The notes below the pieces were generated by a model. The model did no database searches. It saw only the letters and a list, made by a program, of their open reading frames with translations, and was not told the DNA's origin. Below, in pieces: positions 1 to 9,000 of a stretch of DNA of 33,305 nucleotides. Source of the stretch: Reclinomonas americana ATCC 50394 (taxonomy: Eukaryota > Jakobida > Jakobea > Jakobida); NCBI GenBank assembly GCA_048213135.1, contig PS015129.1, positions 44,696-78,000 on the forward strand. The letters are read 5' to 3'. The translations under genes were made by a program, and so were the position numbers. The number at the start of each line of letters is the position of its first letter. Positions within the stretch are counted from its first letter, which is position 1.

Positions 1-83
1 GCGACGACGGAGGTGGTCGGAGGCGAGTAGTAGACGACGAGCGAGGAGGAGGAGGAGAGAGAGCAGGGGAGTGAGGGAGAGGA

Positions 84-510
84 TAGGTCTGTAAGTTTCT
101 GTATTGTGGTTTTTGTGATTTATTGGCGTGGGAGCAGTGTGCATTATTGTGGGGATTGTGCATGCGCTGTGACTCGATGAGTTGATTGATGAAGAGAGAG
201 AGAGAGGGAAGGACGAGGAGGAGGAGGAGGAGGAGGAAGGGGAGAGCAAGGAGAGTGAGGGAGAGGATGAAGTCTGTAAGTTTCTGTATTGTGGTTTTTG
301 TGACTTATTGGCGTGAGAGCGTGTGTATTGTTGTGGGGATTGTGCATGCGATGTGACTCGATGAGTTGATTGATGAAGAGAGAGTGTGTGTGTGTGTGGG
401 AGGGGAGGAGAAGGAGAGCAAGGAGAGTGAGAAAGATTCTTGAGCAGAAGTTTCTGTATGGTGTGTGTGTGAATTATTGGCGTGGGAGCAACTGCCGCGT
501 GGATGAGTGA
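84..510. repeat. Degenerate tandem repeat, ~170-186 bp unit, about 2.5 copies
   Basis: A block containing the string AAGTTTCTGTAT recurs at about 93, 279 and 448, giving spacings of 186 and 169 bp. Each copy also carries TTATTGGCGTG followed by a GAGCG/GAGCA word, and the first two share a GTGACTCGATGAGTTGATTG stretch and a GA-rich tail. A last fragment resembling the AACTGCCGCG end recurs near 750. The rest of 1-1178 holds no exon I can support: it is GA/GT-rich up to about 540, mixed to about 850, then CT-rich. The stretch could be promoter or 5' UTR of the gene starting near 1179. Confidence 0.75.
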
Positions 511-999
511 GGGTGTTTCGTTGCTTGAGTGAGGGTGTTGAGAGGAAGAGAAAGGTGGCAGAGATCGTGCGTTGTTGAGAGTGCAGAGCGGGTTGAAGAC
601 TGAGTGTGTTCTGGCGTGAGAAATTGATATTTCGTGGTGGATGATCGTCGCAGACAGGGGTTGCGTGAGGAATATAATGTGACAGAGCGAGCGGAAGAAA
701 GTCGACTTGCGCAGAAGATTTTTTGGCCTGTTGTTGTGTCTGGCGCGGAAGTAACTGCCGCGCTTCGTTCGTCAGCGAGGAGAGGCTGAGAGCGCAAGCG
801 AGAATGCACTCTCACTCAGAGATATCGACTCGTTTCCTATGGGTTTTCTCTCCAGTATCTCCCTTCGCCTTCCCCCTTTTTCTTCCCCCTTCTTCTTCCC
901 TCTTTGCTTTCCCTCTTTTCCTTCCCCCCCCCTGTTTCTTCCCCCTTATCCTTCACCCTTTTCCTTCACCATTTTCCTTCCCCTTGTTCCCTCCCCCTT

Positions 1000-1140
1000 C
1001 TCCTTCACCCTGTTCCTTCCCCGTTTTCCTTCCCCCTGTTCCTTTCCCTTCCTCGTCCCCCCTGTTCCTTCCCCCTGTTCCTTCCCCCTGTTCCTTCCCC
1101 CTGTTCCTTCCCCATGTTCCTTCCCCCTTCTCCTTCCCCC
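1000..1140. repeat. CT-rich minisatellite (CCTTCCCCCTGTT-like units)
   Basis: About ten imperfect units of a CTTCCCCCTGTTC word lie in the intron just before the exon at 1179. The complementary strand is correspondingly G/A-rich with runs of 4-5 G. Confidence 0.8.
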
Positions 1141-1178
1141 TTTTCACTCTTCTCACCCTCCCTTCCCCCACTTCGCAG

Positions 1179-2035
1179 TCGGCCGCCTGCTGCGGAAGCT
1201 ACCTCTTCCGCATCGCCTGCTTCTTTCCGTGCCTACCATGCCTCTGCACGGACGCTGCAAGGTACGACCATCCCGTCACTCAATTTTTTATCATCTCGCT
1301 TACCCTTGTTTCTCCCCGCAGTTTCGCCATTTCCCTTGCCCTTCCCCCACCCATCCCTTGTCCTTTAATCCTCACCCCTTCCACCCCTCGCAGCCATCCG
1401 CTTCAAGCAACGACAAGAGCGTCGGCGATTGGAGTGGAGGGAAAAGATGCACTACCGTGGTGCCTCGTATCGCAGCATGTCGAGCACACCGCGATCCGAA
1501 TCTCCCAACAGCTCACCAACCTCCAGTGCACACTCGGTCATGAAGCGATGTTTCGTGCCTCCCCCCCGGTTTCTTCACAATATAATCCACCCTGCTAACT
1601 TGTCCCCTCCTAGCCTCGAGCAACCTAATGGGCTCCATGCGACCGCAATCGGCGTCGCCTTCGACTCACAAACCGCCATCGCCACCACGCCGGTCCGGAT
1701 CGCCCGCGGCCAGTGCTCGCGATCGCCCCCCATCGCCACCAATCCAACTGATGACTCCGCCCACCCCACCGACCCCGGTGATGGTCTCCACCGCCGTGAC
1801 ACCGACCACCAACAATCACGGCTGGTTGATTGAGGGCCGTCCGGCTTATGCGTCAATATATGGGCCCGCCAGTCGACGCTCGTCGGTCTCGTCCATCAGC
1901 AGCGAGGCTCCGCCCACGGTATGATGGAGGCGATGATTGTGTTTCTTTTCGCGCTGCGCACTCACTCTCTCTTCCTGTTCCGTGCGGCAGCCGGTATTAC
2001 TGCGTGGCAATTTTGCGACTCCGGTCGACAGGTAA
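1179..2035 (+). CDS. Ser/Pro-rich hypothetical protein, 5' end not resolved
   Basis: Function is not recognised. Four exons join in phase: 1179-1261, 1394-1549, 1614-1918 and 1991-2035. The junctions are CAA G|GTACGA to CGCAG|CC, GAT|GTTTCG to CCTAG|CC, and ACG|GTATGA to GGCAG|CCG. The last exon ends at a TAA directly after an AGG codon, which would itself be a donor if the gene ran on. The visible protein is about 195 aa. It begins Ala/Ser-rich, has a basic helix-like stretch (IRFKQRQERRRLEWREK), then a long Ser/Pro-rich low-complexity region with SP and TP sites of the proline-directed kinase type, and ends PVLLRGNFATPVDR. No domain or membrane segment is visible, so it is probably a disordered, phosphorylated protein. 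The first coding exon must lie upstream of 1179. An ATG at 804 was considered but its phase does not fit. The gene converges on the RGS receptor, 227 bp away. Confidence 0.6.
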
Positions 2036-2262
2036 TCTCCCGCCGGTAATTGAGGGGAGAGAAAAGAAGAATAGGAGACACGGCGTGCTCTGAACAATTT
2101 TGGTGCATTACACAATTAATGAAACAACAACAACAACAACAATTCGCTACCGATGCTGCGCCGCCTTGTCGTCGGCTAATATGTGACCCATGGCGAGTCC
2201 AAGGGCACCCAGCACTGCCATGGGGGCATCAACTTCGCGATCCAGTTCCGCCTTTTCGGCGC
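2036..2262. other. Convergent intergenic spacer with (CAA)n
   Basis: The 227 bp between the stop of the upstream plus-strand gene and the stop of the RGS receptor must hold both 3' ends. It contains a (CAA)6-like run near 2125-2142. No AATAAA is seen on the plus strand. Confidence 0.5.
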
Positions 2263-5200
2263 TCACCATCCACCGGCGATAACTGTGCGCGATAAGGTTG
2301 AGAGATGTGGTTGCAGGGAGAGCAGCACTGACGCGTGAAACCTGTCGCTGGTCATGAGGCGCACCACGGCGCGACTGGCTCTGTGCAGAAAGAAGGCGTC
2401 AGCACACAGGCGGTCGGCGAGAGCGCCACTCTCCAGTCGCAACTCGGCAAATGTGTCCTGGCCCACATGCCCAGACTCGACTGCGTCCAGCACGTTCTGC
2501 CGGATCTGCCCGGGAATGTCTGTGCACAACAAATGGTCAGCAAGGCGGGAGCTTCCACGAAAAGGTGGTGGAGAGAGAGCGCACTAATTTCAAGCGGTGA
2601 ATCGTGGTTAAAGTACTGCACGCAAGGCGATGTGAGAATCAGGAAATCGGCGACGAGAGTACATGGCATACCTTGTCACACATGACGCGCGCCTCCTGGA
2701 GCTGCTGCTCAGGCGGTAATGCTGATCGACACAACGAGAAACTGAGTCGCCTGCTCGCCGACAGTAAATAAACTGCTCCAGACCTTCATATTTGCGCTCG
2801 TCTTGCACAAAGTACAGGTTCTCCACGGAGAACTCGCGCTGCAGGAAGCGCTCAAAGTACTTCAGTGCCACCGGCGACTCGAGAATCGTGTCCATGGTGT
2901 TCAGCAGCTTGTCATTCAGCGAACTGCGTGACTAGAGTATGAGCCTGGAAAAGAGAACATACATAAAAAAAGGATTAGGGGGTCGCAACTGGCGACTGTG
3001 CTCGGCAATGAGGGCCGTCCACGTATGCTGGTCGCGCGCCAGAGCCAGGTATAATGGCCACCTGGAGGGAGAGAGTGAAGATGAGGATGAAAGGGTTGTT
3101 GTGCGAGAGACTGAAAATCTTACGCACACGCCGCAGATGAGCAGGCAGAAAAAGTTGGTCAGCAGCGTGCCAATGTACATGGCAAGCGTGATGTACTTTC
3201 TGCTTGGCACACACAAAGTCAAACGTGGCTTGTTATGACGGCGAAGGCGAGGGAAGGGATGACGCAACAGAAACTGTGCACAAAAAATGATACAACGAGT
3301 CAGCAACAGTTGATGGAAGTACTCGCCTCTTTCACCGACCATACTTGCTTGCAATATGCAACTATTGTTTGTGCGAGACGCTATTCTCGCTCAGAATTAT
3401 GCTCACACATCATATATTTGTCGTCCTTGCTCTCTCCTCGTTGGCGCTTTCGCAACACTGCATCTTCCGAACATTCACTCTCGCAACCAAAAACACACTT
3501 CCTACTCGCTCCCTTCTCTCTCCCTCCCTCTCCTCTTTCTCTTTCAACAACTCGGCTGGTATTGCTCCTCAACTCAGCAATGCTCAGCAAAACGACACTT
3601 CCCCTTCTGACTCCCTCATTGCTCTCTCTGACTCCCTCTGTTCCTATTTCACTCTCACTTGCAATTCCAGGGTTGTGTTGCTCCTGAACTCAAAAATGGT
3701 TCTCAAACAGGACTCCTCTCCCGCTTGATATCTTCTCCTCATCCCTCTGCTCTTTCTCTACAATCACTCTGCTTCGCTTTCTGTCTTCTCAGTCTCTCCT
3801 CCCGCTCGGATGTTACCTCTCCCGAATTCCGCAGTGCTTCTCAAACAAAGGAATACCTTTCCGTCTCTCAATATCCCTCAGCTCTCTCTTCTTTCTCCAT
3901 AATCACTCTGTTTCTGTCCATTTCCGCTCGTTACTCTCTATCTCTCCTCCCGTTTGGTTGCTACCGCTCTCGAATTCTTCACTGCTCCTCAAACCTCCAG
4001 GCGCCACCGACGCGCGCGCAGACATGACCGCATGGGTGCGTCAGGTTTCTCATTTTTCTTGTCTGTCTCTCTCTCTCTCTCTTTCCTCTCTCTCTCCCTC
4101 TTCCTCTCTCTCTCCCTTCGCTCACTCTGTCAGTCTATCTCACTCGCAGTCTCCCTCTTCCGTATCACTTAACTCCCCCTTCCCCTTCCCCTTCCCTCTC
4201 CCCCTTCTCCCTTTCCCCTTCTCCCCCTTCCCCTTCCTCCGCACCGTTGAGAGCACATACTCGAGTGTCAGACCGCACACGCCAACAAAGGCGAGCGCCA
4301 GCATCTCGTACGCCTGGCCAAACACATCGTTGACGCGCCACAACTTGATCGCCACCCACACGCAGAAAATGACAAAGATGGCACTGGCCGTCGCCGACAC
4401 CGTGTCGTCGACGAGCGAATACTGGAGCGCAAGGTGGTGAGGCATACTGAGTGCATAGGCATCGAAGGTAAAGAGAGGCGCACCGTGGTGAACTCGTACT
4501 GATCGCCGTCCAGCAATCCCGCTGCGAAGGCTCAATGAAGTGAGTGACTCCTCACCACACACGCTTTCGTGATGTCGACAACGCAACCCAAGTTGGCCAG
4601 CAAGTACGCCACACATGTGCACGTGAAGAGGATAAAAAGTCGCCAGAAGCGCAGCCATGGTCTCAGCTGACGATATCGGGTGAGGTGAGGGTCGGACGAC
4701 TCCTTCCTATTCTCGAAGCAAACAACTGACCTTCGCCACATTCGCCACGCTGTCTGTCTTGGTCGACTTGAGCTCGTTGATGCGAACCATGACTTGGAAG
4801 CGCACAGCCCGCACCTGTGCATTTGGAGGGAGCGTGAGTGGGGGAGAGGTGGAAGGGAGAGGGAGAGGGAGAAAGGATGGAAAGTGGCAGAAGAGAGAGT
4901 CGGCACGGAGCGACAATCACTTGCGAGAACAAGACAGGGAGGAAGAAAGAGCGAGGAACAGGAGATTGAGACCACGAGCGAGACGGAGGGGAGGAGTGAA
5001 AAGAACGCAACAAGCTGTACAGGAGAGCAAACGACAACAATGAAATGGGTCAGGGAGAACAGAACAGCAGGCCTGCATCTATCAACGAGAAAGGGAGACA
5101 GGGAGAAGACAGAGTGAGGAACAAGAGATTGAGACCACAAGCGAGACATCAAACACTGGAGGGGAAAGAGCACAACAAGCTATGTCAACAAGCTGTACAG

Positions 5201-5547
5201 GAGAGCAATAGACAACAATGAGAAGGGACAAGCACAGGGAGAACACAGAACAGCAGGGCCTGCATCTATCCACGAGCAGGGGAGACAGGCAGAAGACAGA
5301 CTGAGGAAGACAATGAAGCCCCCCCTCCATCCCTCCCCTCCCCTCCCCTCCCTCCCTCCCTCCCCCTTCCCTTCCCTCCCCTCTCATCCCTCCCTCTCCC
5401 GCCTCATGACAAACCACCACAATCCCATAGAAAACACTCTGGAACGCATCGCCAAGGTAATCCAGACGACTATCAGCCACGCGCGCCAACACCGCCTTTT
5501 CACGCGGAATAAATAGCAAGTCAGACAACAATGCAACACCATCATGA

Positions 5548-5592
<45 letters not shown>

Positions 5593-5990
5593 AGAGAGAG
5601 GAGGAGAGAGAGGAAGAGAGAACGAAACGAAGACGAACGAACGTACGTACGTACTACTACTCGTACTACTACTAAGTACTCTCTCTTCTCTCTCTCTCTC
5701 TCTCTCTCTTTCCTCCTCTCTCCTCTCTCTCTCTCTCTCTCACCTGAATCAGCGTATACCCCGCCACAGACATGTACGCGACAATCAACAACAGTGGCCT
5801 CCTCACCCAAATATGCCTGCATGCACACAAACAAGTCAAACACACACACTCTCACTCTCTCTCCTCACACAACAAAACGCAACGAGCGATGTCTCAACAC
5901 CACCAGCGCCACCGCCACCAACACACCCACACACACAAGCGCCACTTGCATGTAAAACACAATCGTTGGGCATCTATAGTCATACAACAT
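2263..5990 (-). CDS. Seven-transmembrane receptor fused to a C-terminal RGS domain
   Basis: Twelve exons (minus strand): 5990-5869, 5816-5744, 5495-5418, 4814-4731, 4666-4563, 4521-4245, 3273-3128, 3061-2990, 2923-2784, 2721-2672, 2615-2585, 2519-2263. They total 1434 nt, giving 477 aa in frame. Membrane helices are seen around VALVCVGVLVAVALVV (TM1), PLLLIVAYMSVAGYTLI (TM2), a weak TM3, LFILFTCTCVAYLLANL (TM4), two in exon 6 (IFVIFCVWVAIKLW and MLALAFVGVCGLTL) and one in exon 7 (YIGTLLTNFFCLLICGV). After TM3 comes a basic loop with RAVRFQVMVRINELK. The RGS domain starts at ESPVALKYFERFLQREFSVE and runs through ENLYFVQD, YFNHDSPLEINIPGQIR and a final RASRAVVRLM helix. In this family the RGS domain speeds GTP hydrolysis on G-alpha at the plasma membrane; plant RGS1 and Dictyostelium RckA have the same layout. 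Exon 3 (weak acceptor AAAAG|GCG) and the exon 5/6 junction are the least certain parts. Confidence 0.8.
3480..4005. repeat. Intronic tandem repeat, ~140 bp unit, 4 degenerate copies
   Basis: Inside the long intron between receptor exons 6 and 7. The plus strand carries, at about 3550, 3665, 3815 and 3960, a word like GTTGCTCCTGAACTC or CTCTCGAATTCTTCACTGC followed by GCTCCTCAAAC, each followed by TC-rich sequence. Copies are diverged and spaced about 110-150 bp. Confidence 0.6.
4930..5310. repeat. Intronic tandem repeat, ~165-190 bp unit, 2 copies
   Basis: In the receptor intron between exons 3 and 4. On the plus strand the series GAACAGCAGG, CCTGCATCTATC, GGGAGACAGG and AGATTGAGACCAC occurs twice, with ACAAGCTGTACAGGAGAGCAA at about 5010 and 5190. 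On the minus strand each copy carries ATAGATGCAGGCC, which resembles the true acceptor ATGCACAG|GTGCGG of exon 4 at 4815. Confidence 0.75.
5551..5740. repeat. Microsatellites (GA)n and (CT)n flanking a TACG/TACT stretch
   Basis: A (GA) run near 5552-5590 and CT runs near 5690-5740 flank ACGAACGTACGTACGTACTACTACTCG. All lie in the intron between receptor exons 2 and 3. Confidence 0.9.
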
Positions 5991-6024
5991 CTTCTCTCTC
6001 TCTCCTCTTGTCGCCAAGCACTCT

Positions 6025-9000
6025 TCACAAGTGTTTATTGATGGCGTCGTCGTCGTCGTCGATATCGACGTTGCCTTTGCGGCCAGCACCGTTGCCAATG
6101 GAGCCACTGGTCAGTGCCGCGAGCATCCCGCCCGCGGCCACCGACACCCCGCCGCCGCTCAGCATGCGCGTGTAGACCAGGTAGAGCACGATCAGCACCC
6201 ACCCCGTGATGCCGAGGAAGATCCACAGGTCGGTGCCGGTGGTGGTCGTCGCTGCTGCTGCTGCTGCGAGGCTGGTGGCCGAGGTGCGAGGGAGAGGTGG
6301 AGGGCGGCGACGACGTGCGGATTGGCGTTGTTGGCGGCGACGAGGGCGAGCAGGAGGAGGAGGAGCGCTGCTGTTGTCGTCGTCTTCGTCGTCTGTGCTG
6401 CGTTGGCGGCGGCGGATTGGCTTCTTCGGTGGTGGTTTCGTCGTTGAGCGGCGTGTTGGAGGTGGTGGTGGCGGTTTTCGTGTTTGGTGTCGGCCGGGTG
6501 CGGGGCGACGAGCTGGCGGTGGTGGTGGTTCGTCGACCTCCTCCTCGTCGTCCTCAGCCAACAAGTCGTTGTCATCGTTGTCATCGTCAACGTCTTCGTC
6601 GTCTGTTGGCGTGTCGAGATCCAGCGGCGAGGTTGGTGGTGGTGGCGGCGGTGGCGGCGTCGGTTTCTTCGGCACCTTGTTACGTGTTGGTGGCGGTGGT
6701 CTTGGTCGCTCTCCGTCCCCCTTGTTGTCCACCACTGGCTCCTCCTTGTCCTCCACTTTCTTCACTGGAGGCGGTGGAGGCGGAGGCGGAGGAGGTGGTG
6801 GTGGCGGTGGCGGCGGCGGTGCAGGCTTGGTGGTTGCTGCAGGCTTCGGCTTGGTCGCCGTTGTTAGTTTTGGCTTTGTTGGCGGCTTTTGACGCGTCTT
6901 ACTGGCTCCACTCACAGCCGCCTACTCCACGCATGAGTCACTCACTCGACACGGCATGTGTATGCAGACAACACTCACCGTCGGCGTCACCTGCGGCAAC
7001 TCGGCCACCAGCCCTGACGGATGCTCGAACTGCACCACCAGCGTGCGAATGTCGGCCGGCTCAATGGTCAGCTCATAGTCATTCGCGTCGTCGGTGGCGA
7101 GCAAGTGGCGCCGGGGACCCTTGCGCGCATTCTCCAGCGCCGATGCCGAAATGAATACGCCCTCCTCGTCTGCAAATGAGAAGAACCCACTCAGTTATTC
7201 GTGGTGCGACTTGCCAGCGATAGAGAAGTAACGCACCGGCATTTTGACTCTCGGCCGGGAATAGGCGACCCGAGGCGGTGATGGACGAGAATGTGACCTT
7301 TTCGTTGCTGGCCTCGAACAGCTGATCCGACGGCACCCATTCTTCGTCATCTACACACAGATTGAGTGACGAAGAACGAGTGCTTCTTGCACAGAGAGCG
7401 ACAAACCAAACGCCAAATTCAACGACGTGGACACCACCGACGTGATGGCCAATTGCGTGGGGAAGGCATCGCTCAATGCGCGAGTCTGTGATGCAATCAA
7501 ATCGTTGAGAAGCTTGACGAACGACGACGTGAGATGGACAAGCGCAACTGTTGGTTTCGCCAACATGTTTTGCATGCGAAGAACGATCTCGCGAGAGAGA
7601 CCGTCGCGCAACGAGAAACTGACCAGCAACGTGTCGTCGGGAATGCGCCCTGCATCTCCCACCACTTCTTGTGAGAAGAACGGAACCAGCGCACGACGGA
7701 CATTCCACTCACGTTTCAGTGCGGAAAAGGCAACACGGGCAGTGGCCTTGCTGTCGTCGTGCGTCGCATCACTTAGTGGAGCGACAAACTTGGCCAGCGG
7801 GAAATTCATGCGCCACCACGATTGCCGGTAGGCCACCGGCCACTGCAACAGCAGCAACAACAGCGCATAAGGGGCAGGGTGCTTGACAGACACAACTCTT
7901 GCCAGTCACAAACCTGCAACGAGCTCTGCTCATCAATGCTGTCTGGCGGCACAAAGCCAATCAGCAGACTCAGCGATGCCGGTCGACCGTCGTTGTTTCC
8001 CTCGCCCATGCCTGCAAAGCGACAACAAAGGTCGGCACGAGCTCGCCACAGAACATGCACTCGATAAGCAAATGCACCTCGGCCATCATCTGACGAGAGC
8101 CTGCGATGCAGCATGAGCTCTAGGCAATCGGCGCCGCACGTGGCGAAGCCAGCGGCTCGCGAGGTCAGCATCTAATCGCCGGGTGGTGAGGCACGAATAA
8201 GCGTTGCACCGGCAAAGTGTAAGAAGCAGCGCACCGTCATGTGCACCGAGTTGGTGCGCAGCATCACGCCCATGACCGCGGGACTGTAGGCCGCAGCCGC
8301 CGTGTTGCTCGAGGTCGAGTCTCGACGTCTCTCGCGCACTCCCATGCCGTCCAGCAGCCACATGACATTCTGGTGCTTGACGTCGGTGTGGAACCTGAAC
8401 AGCGGCAGCAGCGGGTGAGTGTCCTGGTGAAACAGAAACAGGGCACGGTCGAGTGACTGACCTGGCGATGATCTCTTCGTCGGCCCCGATTGGTTCCATG
8501 TCGATTGACACTTGGATGCCGTGAGTCATCTCCCGGTCCAGCGGCACCTGCTTACCGTTGCCACCTGCAGCAAGTATACAGTGAGATGAGGAGGAAGCGA
8601 CGAGTGGCACAGGTCCCGCAATTGACGCACGTGTTTCTTGCGCGTCTTTGAAGAGGCGCACCGTCATGGTCAATTTGCGCGACACCAACTGTGCCGGAGT
8701 CAGAAATTCCATCATTCGCTTCGATCCTTGTTTCTCTCACACACACACCTTCATCTCCTCCACCAGCGGACCGACCGTCTTCACCAGTGCAAAGCCAGAG
8801 CGGAAGGCCTTGCCGGGTTCGGATTCGGGTCGGAAAATGTACGCGCCACTCCGTCGCGTGCGGTAGGTGAGAAACTGTGGCGGAAGCAGGTAAGCCAGTC
8901 ATGGAGAAAGGAGTGGAAACAAAGAGGTGCGCGACCGAACCTCTTGCTCAAACTTGTAGCGCGTGCCACTCGGCTTGTGTACGACGGCAGCAATAAAATC

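Noticed and set aside
723-1598. Long plus-strand frame rich in Phe/Pro/Ser
   Set aside because: Most of it is CT-rich intron simple sequence; only short pieces in another frame join in phase to the real exons.
2032-2037. Donor GTAATC after the last exon of the first plus-strand gene
   Set aside because: Read-through gives an immediate TAA stop and no further exon is seen before the convergent receptor gene.
6206-6892. Long Gly/Ser/Val-rich plus-strand open frame
   Set aside because: It is the antisense of the Pro-rich mannosidase exon; GC-rich triplet repeats keep all frames open.
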